A stretch of 64,000 nt of DNA from Aciduricibacillus chroicocephali (GCF_030762805.1 NZ_CP129113.1:1874001-1938000), one strand, 5' to 3'. Positions 39,685 to 49,369 are shown, counted from the first letter of the stretch. Numbers and translations are program-made. Notes: a model not told the origin generated them from the letters alone.

Positions 39685-41151
39685 CTATTTATAGAGTGTA
39701 TCAAGAGCTTTTTCAAGCTGTTTGTCGTCTTTGCCTTCGCGAATATGATTGACGACTTCTGATTCAATCTTTTCCGTTGTTTGTTTATCAGCCTTGCCTG
39801 TTATTTTTAGTCCATTGCTCTTCTGGAAAGCCTTGACTGCTTTTTCGGTCTCCTTGCTGAAATAACCGTCAGTTCTTCCTGGGTCAAATCCAAGTCCCTT
39901 CAGCATGATCTGCAAGTTCTCAATGTCATCACTTGTATGGTCGACTGTCAATACTTTATCAGCCTGTACAGGATTGGCATAGTAATACTTTGGTTGTTTC
40001 TGTTCAATCGTCGGTTTGACCCCCTTTTTATGGATCCAGTTGCCATCTGGGGAGAGCCACTTATAAAATGTCAGCTTGATTGTACTGCCATCACCTAGCG
40101 GAACAGCCTGCTGGACAGTACCTTTACCGAAGCTTTTCGTTCCGACAGTATCATAGCCTGTTTCTTTCAACGCTACAGCTAGAATTTCAGAGGCAGATGC
40201 GCTACCTTCATCAGTAAGCACTGAAATTGGATAGTCTTTTTTCTTCTTCAAGTCGGAGTAGTGTGGCTCTTTATTTCCTTTACGATCCTCAATCTGGACA
40301 AAAGGCTTGTCATTCGGAACAAAGTTCCCAAGGATATCCTCGACTGAGTTCAGCAGACCTCCTGGATTTCCTCTTACATCGATGATCAGTCCTTGCATGC
40401 CTTTTTTCTCAAGTTTCTTAAGTGCCTTGTTGAAATCATCAGCCGTCGTTTCTGAGAATGAAGTCAGTTTAATGACGCCTGTTTTCTTGCCATCAACCGT
40501 CTTCATGCTTGATTCAACAGTTTCCAAAGGTATTTCATCCCTCGTGATTTCCTTGCTGAAAGCACTTTTTGCACCAGGACGCTTGATTTCCAGCTTTACT
40601 TTAGATCCCTTTTTGCCCCTGATCTTCTCAACAGCTTCATTTAAATCGAGTCCCGCAATGCTTTTACCATCGATTTTAAGGATTTGGTCTTTCGGACGCA
40701 GTCCTGCTTTTTCGGCAGGTGAGCCTTTGATTGGGGATACAATCGTCACTTTGCCTTCCTGCATGCTTACTTCCGCACCAATTCCTTCAAATGATGCTTC
40801 GATCTGTTCATTGAACTGCTTCATCGTCTCTGCATCCATATATGTACTGTATGGATCCTTGAGCGCCTCAAGCATCCCTTGAATCGCACCTTCAGTAAGT
40901 TTCTTGTCGCTTGCCTTTTCAACATAATGTTTCTGAATCAGCTTATAGGCTTGGTTGATTTTTGCCATGGAGGCCGATTGATTGCCGTCTTCTGCTTCAC
41001 CCTCTGTCCCGTTATCACTAGGGACAAGACCAATTCCTTCTTCCTGGAATTTCGCAATTGACCATCTGATGCCTGCGTAACCGCCGGCGGCAGCCCCGAT
41101 CAAGAGCATAAGTATGAGCAGCAGGACGATCTTTGTCCTGTTTCGTTTCAT
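39685..41151 (-). CDS. ctpB: Carboxy-terminal processing protease CtpB (S41)
   Basis: A 488-residue secreted or membrane-anchored S41 protease: N-terminal anchor (KIVLLLILMLLIGAAAGGYAG), a PDZ domain (VSPIKGSPAEKAGLRPKDQIL), the protease core with nucleophile Ser in EGSASASEILA and Lys in GKGTVQQ, and a C-terminal peptidoglycan-binding domain (LGFDPGRTDGYFSKETEKAVKAFQ). In B. subtilis CtpB cleaves SpoIVFA to activate SigK during sporulation. The start is ATG 41151, eight bases after AGAGGTG. It is followed by its own terminator. Confidence 0.95.
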   Translation of the reverse strand: MKRNRTKIVLLLILMLLIGAAAGGYAGIRWSIAKFQEEGIGLVPSDNGTEGEAEDGNQSASMAKINQAYKLIQKHYVEKASDKKLTEGAIQGMLEALKDPYSTYMDAETMKQFNEQIEASFEGIGAEVSMQEGKVTIVSPIKGSPAEKAGLRPKDQILKIDGKSIAGLDLNEAVEKIRGKKGSKVKLEIKRPGAKSAFSKEITRDEIPLETVESSMKTVDGKKTGVIKLTSFSETTADDFNKALKKLEKKGMQGLIIDVRGNPGGLLNSVEDILGNFVPNDKPFVQIEDRKGNKEPHYSDLKKKKDYPISVLTDEGSASASEILAVALKETGYDTVGTKSFGKGTVQQAVPLGDGSTIKLTFYKWLSPDGNWIHKKGVKPTIEQKQPKYYYANPVQADKVLTVDHTSDDIENLQIMLKGLGFDPGRTDGYFSKETEKAVKAFQKSNGLKITGKADKQTTEKIESEVVNHIREGKDDKQLEKALDTLYK

Positions 41152-41198
41152 GATATCCACACCTCTTTAAGCTACTTTGTTCGTCCAACCATTTTACC

Positions 41199-41230
41199 AA
41201 AAAAAGACGTCCCACAGTAAGTGTGACGCC
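41199..41230 (-). terminator. Intrinsic terminator after the M23 hydrolase
   Basis: The stem GGCGTC.CAC/GTG.GACGTC is followed by TTTTTTT on the minus strand, so the hydrolase ends the ftsE-ftsX-M23 unit and ctpB is transcribed separately. Confidence 0.85.
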
Positions 41231-41280
41231 TTTTTGTAAAATATATGCTTTTGATTAACAATTCATGATTCGTAATCAGC

Positions 41281-42669
41281 TTATGGCAGTACTGTTGCCG
41301 GGTCAATGGAATTGCTCTTCGCTGCGTTCCAGCCACCATGATGGACTTCGAAGTGAAGATGTGGACCTGTTGATTGACCTGTGTTTCCAATTGCACCAAC
41401 AAGATCACCCGTATCCACATGTTGACCTGCACTAACAGAAATCTTGCTCATATGTGCATAAAGTGTCGTATATGTTGTACCGCCCATAGAGTGGGCAATC
41501 AATACAACATTTCCATAACCATTCATCTGTCCATCATTCGGTGTGTTTGTAGAAATAACAACACCTGGAGCTGCTGCTTTGACAGGAGTCCCTATTACAT
41601 TTGCAATATCAAGCCCTGCATGCAATGTTCCCCAGCGATGTCCGTAACCGGATGATAGAGCTCCTGATGCCGGCCAGCTGAACTTCGCACTTCCTCCCGT
41701 TGAAGGCACACTGCCTGAATAGCTGCTCGTCCCTGAAGAGGATGAGGTTGAAGCTGAAGTTTGATGCTGAGACGATCTTGCTGCCTGTTCTTCAGCTTCT
41801 CTCGCCTGACGTTCAATTTCTCCTTTTTTGCCTTCTGCAAGAGAAATGGCTTTATGTACTGCTTCTTCCTGAGCTGCAAGAATTCTCTGTTCATCGTCAA
41901 TGCTAACTTTGAATTCCTCAAGATGCTTATGTTCTTGTTCAAGTGATGCCATAAGCTTATCTTTTTCAGATTTTTGGTCATCTAGTGAAGCCTTCAAATG
42001 ATCGAGATCTTTCTTTTGAGCAACAAGCTTTTCTTTCTTATTCTTCTCTTCGGATTTTTTGTTTTCAACAGATTTTTTCTTGCTTTGAAGTTTTTTCTTA
42101 TCTGCCTCAAGTTCTTCCATGATCGTTTTATCTTGATCCATAATTGTGCCAACAGCGGTTGAGCGGCTTATGAAGTCTCCAATATCTTGGGAGCCCATGA
42201 GAACTTCAAGATATTTGATCGTTCCGCCACTTTCCTGAATGGACTTCATACGATCTTTAAGAATTTCTTCACGTTTTTTAATTTTATCTTTCAGTACTTC
42301 GATTTCATCATGCAGCTTGCGAATTTCTGTTTCAAGTTTCTTAATCTGTTCATTCGTTTTAGTAATAGACTTTTTCTTATCATTAATCTTCTTAAAAGTC
42401 TTTCCGAGTTCTTCTTCCAACTCACTCAGTTGTTTTTCCACCGTTTCCTGCTTACTTTCATTTTCATTCAGCTTTGCTTCAGTGTCTTTCTTATTGCCAG
42501 AAAGATTCGCTTTCTGTTCTCTAATGTTGCTTTTCTTCTTGTTCAGATCATCAATTTCTTTCTGAACATCACTAGCGGATTTTGCTGAAACCGTATGAAT
42601 CTCAGCTGTTGTTCCAACTCCGATTAGAAGCGCTGGAATGAGCAGGCAGGCACTAAGTTTATTTTTCAA
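41281..42669 (-). CDS. Coiled-coil M23 peptidoglycan hydrolase (EnvC/PcsB-like)
   Basis: A 462-residue secreted protein: signal peptide (LSACLLIPALLIGVGTTAEIHTVSAKSA), about 240 residues of Lys/Glu-rich coiled coil, a Ser/Thr-rich linker (about 300-325) and a C-terminal LytM/M23 domain with zinc ligands in HAGLDIA and the HLHFE motif. This is the layout of EnvC and PcsB, the hydrolases or activators that FtsEX controls across the membrane. It lies 60 bp downstream of ftsX on the same strand. In B. subtilis the FtsEX-dependent hydrolase CwlO is encoded elsewhere and is of another class, so this pairing is notable. The domain has an intact active site, so direct hydrolase activity is likely. 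Confidence 0.9.
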   Translation of the reverse strand: MKNKLSACLLIPALLIGVGTTAEIHTVSAKSASDVQKEIDDLNKKKSNIREQKANLSGNKKDTEAKLNENESKQETVEKQLSELEEELGKTFKKINDKKKSITKTNEQIKKLETEIRKLHDEIEVLKDKIKKREEILKDRMKSIQESGGTIKYLEVLMGSQDIGDFISRSTAVGTIMDQDKTIMEELEADKKKLQSKKKSVENKKSEEKNKKEKLVAQKKDLDHLKASLDDQKSEKDKLMASLEQEHKHLEEFKVSIDDEQRILAAQEEAVHKAISLAEGKKGEIERQAREAEEQAARSSQHQTSASTSSSSGTSSYSGSVPSTGGSAKFSWPASGALSSGYGHRWGTLHAGLDIANVIGTPVKAAAPGVVISTNTPNDGQMNGYGNVVLIAHSMGGTTYTTLYAHMSKISVSAGQHVDTGDLVGAIGNTGQSTGPHLHFEVHHGGWNAAKSNSIDPATVLP

Positions 42670-42729
42670 TTCCGTATGCTCCTCTCTTCAGCATAATTTG
42701 CGATATTGTTTGATTTGTATTGTATGAGG

Positions 42730-43623
42730 TTATATTTTAAGGAACTTCCGTATACTCATGACACTGCCCCAAACACCAATCAAGACGCCAAGCAATATTA
42801 CGATAATGGATAGCTCAAATGCGAACGGGTTATATGGAAGCAGATCCATGAATGAATAACTGATTTTCCCTTTGACGTAATGATCAAGATAATAATAGCC
42901 TGATAGAATCAGGATAATCGGGACAACTGAACCGAGCAGTCCGAGGAGCATGCCTTCAATGAAAAATGGCCAACGGATAAATCCATTTGTCGCACCAACC
43001 AGTTTCATGATGCCAATCTCTTTGCTTCGTGCCATAATTGTCAGTTTGATTGTATTTGAAATCAGGAAAATCGCCGTGAACAGCAAGCCAACGATCAGTA
43101 CGATTCCAATGGCTCGTGCGTATTTATTAAACTGGAACAGGCGCTTTACTGTTTCTTCTCCATAATTCACTTTCTCTACATAGTTCATCTTTTCGATAGT
43201 CTTTGCTTTAGCAACGGTATCTTCCGGATTGGATGTTTTTACTTTATACACGTGATTCAGCGGGTTATCCTTCTCAAAAATTTCCCACGACCGAGCATTA
43301 TCTCCGAAGCTTTTCTTAAGCTGCTTTAACTCGTCCTCCTTGGAAGAGAAGACAACTGACTTCACGCCATCCATCTGTTCAAGCTCTTCTCCAAGAAGTT
43401 TAATATCAGCTTCATCGGCCGTATTATCAATTAAGACATCGATTTGAATATCTTGTTCTACCTTTTTTGCAATCTGATTCAAGTTAAGGATGATCGCAAG
43501 TGACGCGGCTACAAGGACTAGCGTTGTCGTAACCGCTGCAACTGCGGCTACTGTCATCCAACCATTACGGAATATGTTCTTCATCGCTTCTCGGGCATGA
43601 CGTGAGAGTGTACTAAATTTCAT
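42730..43623 (-). CDS. ftsX: Cell-division ABC transporter permease FtsX
   Basis: About 297 residues with four transmembrane segments: TM1 WMTVAAVAAVTTTLVLVAASLAI, then an extracellular loop of about 110 residues, then three C-terminal segments (VLIVGLLFTAIFLISNTIKL and two more). FtsX passes the ATPase signal of FtsE to murein hydrolases outside the cell. I placed the start at ATG 43623 (eight bases after GGGGGA, within the ftsE end); upstream in-frame residues lie in ftsE and have no site. It overlaps ftsE by 11 bp. Confidence 0.95.
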   Translation of the reverse strand: MKFSTLSRHAREAMKNIFRNGWMTVAAVAAVTTTLVLVAASLAIILNLNQIAKKVEQDIQIDVLIDNTADEADIKLLGEELEQMDGVKSVVFSSKEDELKQLKKSFGDNARSWEIFEKDNPLNHVYKVKTSNPEDTVAKAKTIEKMNYVEKVNYGEETVKRLFQFNKYARAIGIVLIVGLLFTAIFLISNTIKLTIMARSKEIGIMKLVGATNGFIRWPFFIEGMLLGLLGSVVPIILILSGYYYLDHYVKGKISYSFMDLLPYNPFAFELSIIVILLGVLIGVWGSVMSIRKFLKI

Positions 43624-44305
43624 AGCCATATTCCCCCAATGCCTCGTCTCTTGCAATGGTACCGTTCTCAATCGCAATGACTCGTTTACGGATTGTATCG
43701 ACAATCTCTCTGCTGTGAGTCGCCATGATTAAAGTCGTACCCCGACGGTTGATTTCCTCGAAGATCTGCATGATCTCCCAAGATGTATCTGGATCGATGT
43801 TGCCTGTAGGCTCATCTGCAATGACAATCTTCGGACGGTTAACAATTGCCCTTGCAATCGAAATCCGCTGCTGTTCCCCACCAGAAAGCTCATCCGGCAA
43901 GAAGCGGGATTTGTTCTTCAACCCGACAAGATCCAGTACTTCCAAGACGCGTGTTCGCATAGTGGAAGGCGGAGCTTCAATCACTTCCATAGCAAAAGCG
44001 ACATTTTCATAGGCTGTCAGTTTCGGCAACAGCTTAAAGTCCTGGAAGACTACACCAATGTCCCGTCTCAACATCGGGACTTGTTTCTCTTTTATCGTTG
44101 AAAGTTCTTTTTCATTAATAACAATATCTCCAGCGGTCGCTTTTTCTTCTCTATATATAAGCTTGATAAATGTCGATTTGCCGGCACCACTTGGACCGAC
44201 AACATAGACAAATTCGCCTTTATCAATTTCGACATTAATGCCGTTTAGCGCCGTGACCCCATTTCCATATGTTTTGTATACATTTTTCATTGAAATCATC
44301 TGCAC
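43613..44305 (-). CDS. ftsE: Cell-division ABC transporter ATP-binding protein FtsE
   Basis: A 230-residue ABC ATPase: Walker A GPSGAGKSTFIK, Q-loop GVVFQDFKLLPKLTAYENV, signature LSGGEQQRISIARAI, Walker B VIADEPTGNIDPDT and H-loop MATHSRE. It aligns with B. subtilis FtsE along its length. The likely start is GTG 44305, six bases after AGGTGG; ATGs three and six codons in are alternatives. It leads the ftsE-ftsX-M23 unit. Confidence 0.96.
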   Translation of the reverse strand: MQMISMKNVYKTYGNGVTALNGINVEIDKGEFVYVVGPSGAGKSTFIKLIYREEKATAGDIVINEKELSTIKEKQVPMLRRDIGVVFQDFKLLPKLTAYENVAFAMEVIEAPPSTMRTRVLEVLDLVGLKNKSRFLPDELSGGEQQRISIARAIVNRPKIVIADEPTGNIDPDTSWEIMQIFEEINRRGTTLIMATHSREIVDTIRKRVIAIENGTIARDEALGEYGYEI

Positions 44306-44492
44306 TGCATACCACCTTTAATTCCTGTGTAAACCGGTTAATTTTAAGTCGTAATTTTATATGTATTTGCTTAACGAACAAGCTAGCCTTCTGGCAATCC
44401 ACCTCATTATAACACTATTTATCAACGCATTCCGACACAAAAACATTACATTTACATTTCATATTGAAATACTTTTCGACAAAATGAAAGGC

Positions 44493-44533
44493 AAAAAAGC
44501 AGAGACTGCTGATCTGCAGTCTCTGCTTTTTTT
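44493..44533 (-). terminator. Terminator after cccB
   Basis: A perfect 12-bp stem AGCAGAGACTGC/GCAGTCTCTGCT with A-run before and T-run after. It directly follows the cccB stop. Confidence 0.93.
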
Positions 44534-44537
44534 GGAA

Positions 44538-44909
44538 TTACTTATGTTCGGCAAGCCATGTAGAAAGAATACTGATATCACCATCGGCAAGGTTTCCTTT
44601 AAAGCCAGGCATGCCGCCTCTACCTTTTTCAATGATTTTCTTGATTTCACTTTCACTCAGCTGTGAACCAATATTTTTCAAGCTTGGACCCGCTCCGCCA
44701 GACAAATCTTGTGCATGGCATGAAGCACAGTTGTTGGAGAATAGTTCTTCTGCTTTTGCAGAATCTACTTTGCTTTCTCCAGGTGTTGCAGGTTTAGATG
44801 TTTCAGTTTTATTATTGTTGTTTTTCTCTTTGCTGTCAGAATCATCATTTCCGCATGCTCCAAGTACTAGAGCGGAGCCAAATACAATTGCCATAAGCCA
44901 TTTCTTCAC
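44538..44909 (-). CDS. cccB: Lipoprotein cytochrome c-551 (CccB-like)
   Basis: A 123-residue class I cytochrome c attached to the membrane as a lipoprotein: lipobox VLGACGN (Cys19), a low-complexity linker, the heme motif CASCH (61-65) and a distal Met in GRGGMPGFKGN. It passes electrons between the cytochrome bc complex and oxidases. The gene lies between prfB and ftsE, as cccB does in B. subtilis. It has its own terminator. Confidence 0.95.
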   Translation of the reverse strand: MKKWLMAIVFGSALVLGACGNDDSDSKEKNNNNKTETSKPATPGESKVDSAKAEELFSNNCASCHAQDLSGGAGPSLKNIGSQLSESEIKKIIEKGRGGMPGFKGNLADGDISILSTWLAEHK

Positions 44910-44975
44910 GATTCCATTCCCCCTTAGTCGGTTAATAGTTTCCTAACTATTATAACCGAACAAGGAAGAATTAAA

Positions 44976-45011
44976 CAGAGAAGTCCGGGATATTAAACAT
45001 ATCCCGGACGA
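44976..45011 (-). terminator. Intrinsic terminator after prfB
   Basis: A perfect stem GTCCGGGATAT/ATATCCCGGAC followed by a loose T-rich tract (TTCTCTGTTT) on the minus strand. Confidence 0.8.
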
Positions 45012-45021
45012 TAGAAAGAGA

Positions 45022-46123
45022 CTACTTTACTTGTGAACGCAAGTATGCATCAATAAACTGATCAATATCGCCATCCATAACACCTTGGACATTACCAGCT
45101 TCGGTATTCGTACGATGGTCTTTTACCATTGAGTAAGGATGGAAAACATATGAGCGAATTTGGCTTCCCCAGCCGATTTCCTTCTGTTCTCCGCGCAATT
45201 CAGCGACCTCTGCCTGCTTCTTCTCCAGTTCAAGTTGATGAAGCTTCGCCTTCAGCATTTTCATAGCCTGCTCACGGTTCTTAATCTGAGAACGCTCAGA
45301 CTGGCATGTGACTACTGTATTAGTTGGAGTATGGGTAATCCGTACAGCAGAGTCAGTAGTGTTAACGTGCTGACCACCTGCACCACTTGAACGATAAGTG
45401 TCGATTTTAAGATCGTCTGACTTAATCTCGATATCTACATCTTCAGTAAGTTCTGGAATAACATCACAGGATACAAAAGATGTATGACGACGACCTGAAG
45501 AGTCAAACGGTGAAATTCGGACAAGGCGGTGTACACCTTTTTCTGCTTTAAGGTAACCATAAGCATTATGTCCCTTGATCATAAGAGTGACACTCTTTAC
45601 ACCAGCTTCATCACCAGGAAGATAGTCGAGTGTTTCCACTTTGTAACCTTTATCTTCTGCCCAGCGCTGGTACATGCGAAGGAGCATGCTTGCCCAATCT
45701 TGAGACTCAGTTCCTCCCGCACCTGGATGCAATTCCAAGATGGCATTATTCGCATCATATGGATCGCTTAAAAGCATTTGCAGTTCAAAATCACCGACAT
45801 CGTTTGTGAGTGTTTGAATTTCTTGTTCTAGTTCTGCAAACAGTTCTGCGTCATTTTCCTCTTTGACAAGTTCATAGGAAACTTCCAAGTCATCCAGACG
45901 GCCTGCAATTTCTTCAAAGCTGTTCACATAACTTTTAAGCCCGTTTGCTTCATTGATGACTTTCTGAGCTGATTCCTGGTCATTCCAGAAATCTCCCGCA
46001 GACATTAGTTCTTCAAGTTCGCCAATTCTTGTTTTCTTCGTATCGAGGTCAAAGAGACCCCCTAAAATCTTCGACGCGCGAAGTTATTTGGTCAAGCTTC
46101 TGTTTAATTTCGGATAGTTCCAT
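45022..46123 (-). CDS. prfB: Peptide chain release factor 2, with programmed +1 frameshift
   Basis: RF2 ends translation at UGA and UAA. The main frame (from 46054 down to 45022) shows the codon-recognition tripeptide in [14 protein letters not shown] and the catalytic GGQ in [17 protein letters not shown]. The true start is ATG 46123 after GAGGTG; the first 24 codons ([12 protein letters not shown]...) end at an in-frame TGA (46051-46049). Ribosomes reach the rest by slipping +1 at CTT-TGA. An annotation starting at the internal ATG 46005 would miss the N terminus. It lies 48 bp after secA and is likely cotranscribed. Confidence 0.97.
46049..46063 (-). promoter_or_regulatory. prfB programmed frameshift site
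   Basis: On the minus strand AGGGGG-TCT-CTT-TGA-C: an internal Shine-Dalgarno (46063-46058) three bases before the slippery CTT, then a TGA. This is the classic autoregulatory site: low RF2 slows termination at TGA and raises +1 slippage. Confidence 0.96.
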
Positions 46124-46170
46124 ATGATTCACCTCTTAATAGTTTTCGCCCAGCTGTCGTACATGTATCT

Positions 46171-48693
46171 TTATCCATTGCCATGGCAATTTTTATATTT
46201 CTTGCCGCTCCCACAAGGACACGGATCATTTCGTCCAACCCGCTCACCATGTACAATTGGCTTTTTCTTCTTTTCTTCTTCATTTGTGCCGCCGCCTGCG
46301 ACTGCTTGCGTGTTTTTAGCAACTTCTTCACGTTCAATGTTTTCACTTTCAGCCACTTGGGCTTTCATAATATAAGTTGCCACTTCTTCTTCAATTTCAG
46401 CAACCATCTGATCGAACATCTGGTAGCCTTCCAATTGATATTCACGAAGCGGGTCGTTTTGGCCATAGGCACGCAAATGAATTCCCTGACGCAACTGGTC
46501 CATCTGGTCGATATGATCCATCCATTTTGAGTCGACGGAACGAAGCACGATCACCTTTTCGAATTCACGCATCTGCTCTGGCGTCATTTCTTCTTCTTTC
46601 TCATCATAACGCACTTTTACTTTATCCATTAGAAGATCCGTGATTTCTTCAGGCTCTTTGCCTTTCAGTTCATCAACTGTCAGATCACCTTGTTCAAGCA
46701 AATTGTTTTCCGCATACTCGACGATTGTATCCAATTCCCAGTTGTCCATGTCTTCATCAGTAGTATGAGCACTGACTTGTCTGGAAATTGCTGAGCGGAT
46801 CATCCCCTCAACAATTTCACGGAGATTTTCATCAGCTTCAATTACTTCAAAACGCTGCTTGTAAATAATCTCACGCTGTTCACGGAGTACATCATCATAG
46901 GAAAGGATTGTCTTACGTGCATCGAAGTTGTTTCCTTCTACACGTTTTTGTGCGGATTCGACAGCACGGGAAACCATTTTGCTCTCAATTGGCTGTGTAT
47001 CATCCATGCCAAGCTTCTCCATCATTGTCTTCAAGTTGTCAGAACCGAAACGACGCATAAGCTCATCTTCCATGGAGAGATAGAATAATGATTCACCTGG
47101 ATCTCCCTGACGTCCGGAACGACCACGAAGCTGGTTATCAATACGTCGGGATTCATGACGTTCTGTTCCAATTACACAAAGCCCGCCAAGTTCTTTAACA
47201 CCTTCACCTAGCTTGATGTCTGTACCGCGGCCAGCCATGTTTGTCGCAATCGTTACAGAACCGCGTTCTCCGGCTTTTTCAATAATTTCGGCTTCACGAT
47301 AGTGGTTTTTCGCGTTCAATACATCATGTTTAACACCAGCACGTTTCAGCATGTCGCTAATCAGTTCGGAAGTTTCAACTGCAACTGTACCTACAAGAAC
47401 AGGCTGTCCCTTTTCATTGCGCTCCTTAATCTCTTCAACGACAGCCTGGAATTTACCCGGCATTGATTTATAAATAAGGTCAGCGCGATCATTTCTCGCA
47501 ATTTCACGGTTCGTCGGAATTGAGATAACATCCATATTATAAATATTACGGAATTCCTCTTCTTCCGTCTTTGCTGTACCAGTCATACCAGCAAGCTTCT
47601 TATACATACGGAAATAGTTCTGGAAGGTAATAGAAGCAAGTGTCATGCTTTCATTTTGAATCTGAAGTCCTTCCTTTGCCTCAATAGCCTGATGCAAACC
47701 ATCACTATAACGACGCCCGGCCATAAGACGTCCAGTGAATTGGTCAACAATTACCACTTCACCGTCCTGTACTACGTAATCGGCATCCCGCAGCATCGCA
47801 ACATGAGCTTTTAAAGCTTGGTTGATATGATGCGTCAGAGAGACGTGTTCAAGGTCAAATAAGTTCTCGATATGGAAGTAACGTTCAGCTTTATTAATTC
47901 CTTCTTCAGTAAGCTGGACACTCTTTGTTTTAACATCATATGTGTAGTCATCTTCTTTACGCAGCAACTTAACAAACGCGTTCGCCCGCTGATAAAGTTC
48001 AGCAGATTTCTGAGCTGTACCCGAAATGATAAGCGGCGTTCTCGCTTCATCAATCAAAATCGAGTCGACCTCATCAATAATTGCAAAATTAAGCGGACGC
48101 TGAACCATTTGTTCTTTATAAAGGACCATATTATCACGCAGATAATCAAAGCCAAGTTCATTGTTCGTTGTATAAGTAATATCACAATTATATGCTTCAG
48201 CTTTGGCTTCACTCGTTAGCTCATTTGCGTTCAAACCAACAGTCAGTCCAAGGAATTCGAATAGTTTACCCATTTCCTTAGAGTCGCGCTCAGCAAGATA
48301 TTCGTTCACTGTGACAACATGGACACCTTCACCGGACAGCGCATTCAAATATGCAGGCATAGTAGAGGCAAGTGTTTTACCTTCACCTGTCTTCATTTCT
48401 GCGATATTGCCCTCATGAAGAGCAATGGCTCCCATGATCTGCACAGGGAAAGGACGCATGCCAAGCACACGTTTTGCTCCTTCTCTTACTGTCGCATAGG
48501 CTTCAGGAAGCAGCTTGTCCAACGACTCTCCGTTTATGAAGCGTTCTTTATATTCAGCTGTTTTTTCACGCAGCTGTTCATCTGTAAGTTTTTCAAAATC
48601 CGGTTCAAGGGATTCTATATGATCGGTTATTTTGGAAATTTGTTTAAGTTGTCTCTTGTTGCCATCGCCAAAAATCTTTTTTAATAAAGACAT
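46171..48693 (-). CDS. secA: Preprotein translocase ATPase SecA
   Basis: An 840-residue motor that pushes preproteins through SecYEG. Seen: Walker [12 protein letters not shown] (about 101), DEAD-like [15 protein letters not shown], the preprotein-crosslinking region, helicase motifs [14 protein letters not shown] and [11 protein letters not shown], and the C-terminal zinc/SecB-type motif [18 protein letters not shown] used the ATG at 48693 (ten bases after GAGGAG); an upstream TTG at 48711 overlaps that site. It is followed by prfB, as in B. subtilis. Confidence 0.98.
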   Translation of the reverse strand: MSLLKKIFGDGNKRQLKQISKITDHIESLEPDFEKLTDEQLREKTAEYKERFINGESLDKLLPEAYATVREGAKRVLGMRPFPVQIMGAIALHEGNIAEMKTGEGKTLASTMPAYLNALSGEGVHVVTVNEYLAERDSKEMGKLFEFLGLTVGLNANELTSEAKAEAYNCDITYTTNNELGFDYLRDNMVLYKEQMVQRPLNFAIIDEVDSILIDEARTPLIISGTAQKSAELYQRANAFVKLLRKEDDYTYDVKTKSVQLTEEGINKAERYFHIENLFDLEHVSLTHHINQALKAHVAMLRDADYVVQDGEVVIVDQFTGRLMAGRRYSDGLHQAIEAKEGLQIQNESMTLASITFQNYFRMYKKLAGMTGTAKTEEEEFRNIYNMDVISIPTNREIARNDRADLIYKSMPGKFQAVVEEIKERNEKGQPVLVGTVAVETSELISDMLKRAGVKHDVLNAKNHYREAEIIEKAGERGSVTIATNMAGRGTDIKLGEGVKELGGLCVIGTERHESRRIDNQLRGRSGRQGDPGESLFYLSMEDELMRRFGSDNLKTMMEKLGMDDTQPIESKMVSRAVESAQKRVEGNNFDARKTILSYDDVLREQREIIYKQRFEVIEADENLREIVEGMIRSAISRQVSAHTTDEDMDNWELDTIVEYAENNLLEQGDLTVDELKGKEPEEITDLLMDKVKVRYDEKEEEMTPEQMREFEKVIVLRSVDSKWMDHIDQMDQLRQGIHLRAYGQNDPLREYQLEGYQMFDQMVAEIEEEVATYIMKAQVAESENIEREEVAKNTQAVAGGGTNEEEKKKKPIVHGERVGRNDPCPCGSGKKYKNCHGNG

Positions 48694-48820
48694 GATATGC
48701 GCGCTCCTCAATTGGTCATCTGGTCACATACTGAATCTAAATAATCAATAATCAACAGCCTATATGATAACATTTTATCTTTACAGATGACAACTTTGAC
48801 CCTCTGCTGTGCACTGCAGA

Positions 48821-48866
48821 TAAAAAGCGAAAGAGCCGTTCAGGAGATGAATCGGCTCTGTTCGCT
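48821..48866 (-). terminator. Intrinsic terminator after the small gene
   Basis: The stem AGCGAA.AGAGCCG..TTC/GAA..CGGCTCT.TTCGCT is followed by TTTTTA on the minus strand, 57 bp past the stop of the 60-residue gene. It supports real transcription of that gene, separate from secA. Confidence 0.85.
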
Positions 48867-48922
48867 ATAAAAGAGGGGGAGTTACGAGGGAGATGAGGGA
48901 AGCTTTTCAAGCTATGCTGATC

Positions 48923-49105
48923 TTAATGGGCAGGAGTGGGAACTGGGGGATGTCCCGCGTGTCTCGCAATTTGCTGTTTCGCCGCGAGATCAGATACTGC
49001 CTTGTTTAATGATGCAAGCATATGCAGCAATTGCGTAATCACTTCTTCATGTTGGGAAATTTTCTGTTCCAGTTCAGAACAGATGCATTTCTTCTTATTT
49101 TGCAA
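48923..49105 (-). CDS. Small coiled-coil protein of unknown function
   Basis: A 60-residue protein I do not recognise. It begins MQNKKKCICSELEQK with a CxC pair, continues with a helix whose heptads suggest a coiled coil (ELEQKISQHEEVITQLLHM), and ends with a His/Pro tail (HAGHPPVPTPAH). The TTG start at 49105 lies nine bases after a perfect AAAGGAGG; a GTG at 49111 is only three bases away and less likely. It has a terminator of its own and a cluster of TTCGACA heptamers directly upstream, which match the Spo0A box. A sporulation or stationary-phase gene is a reasonable guess, no more. Confidence 0.6.
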   Translation of the reverse strand: MQNKKKCICSELEQKISQHEEVITQLLHMLASLNKAVSDLAAKQQIARHAGHPPVPTPAH

Positions 49106-49161
49106 TTGCACATACCTCCTTTGGTCTTGCTGAATTATTTATAACATAGGTAAGACAGCCT

Positions 49162-49317
49162 GGTCGAATAGCCAAATATTGCATTCGTCACTTTTTCGAC
49201 ATTATACTATCTTTTTCTTATGCGAATTCGACATAAATACAGTCGTAACATGTCGAATTAGCGTCGAATCTATTTTCCAAATTTAATATTCAGAATAGCG
49301 TTCACTTCTTTTCGACA
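49162..49317. repeat. Second cluster of TTCGACA/TGTCGAA heptamers
   Basis: Between hpf and the small gene lie GGTCGAA (49162), TTCGTCA (49184), TTCGACA (49195), TTCGACA (49227), TGTCGAA (49251), CGTCGAA (49262) and TTCGACA (49311). Four are exact and three have one change. Core distances (21, 11, 32, 25, 11 and 48 bp) are looser than in the 12-kb array but several approach helical multiples. The cluster lies upstream of the small minus-strand gene. The rest of the gap holds only the hpf terminator. Confidence 0.75.
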
Positions 49318-49369
49318 AAGAGACGGATTTATTGTAGATTTGAGTATTATTTTCGTGGCCAATGCAAAT

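Noticed and set aside
42239-42588. Phe/Ser-rich membrane-like frames on the plus strand opposite the M23 gene
   Set aside because: They are the antisense of Lys/Glu-rich coiled coil (AAG/GAA read backwards gives CTT/TTC) and have no ribosome site.
45022-46005. prfB starting at the internal ATG 46005
   Set aside because: The upstream 24 codons, slippery CTT-TGA and internal AGGGGG show the canonical frameshifted gene starting at 46123.
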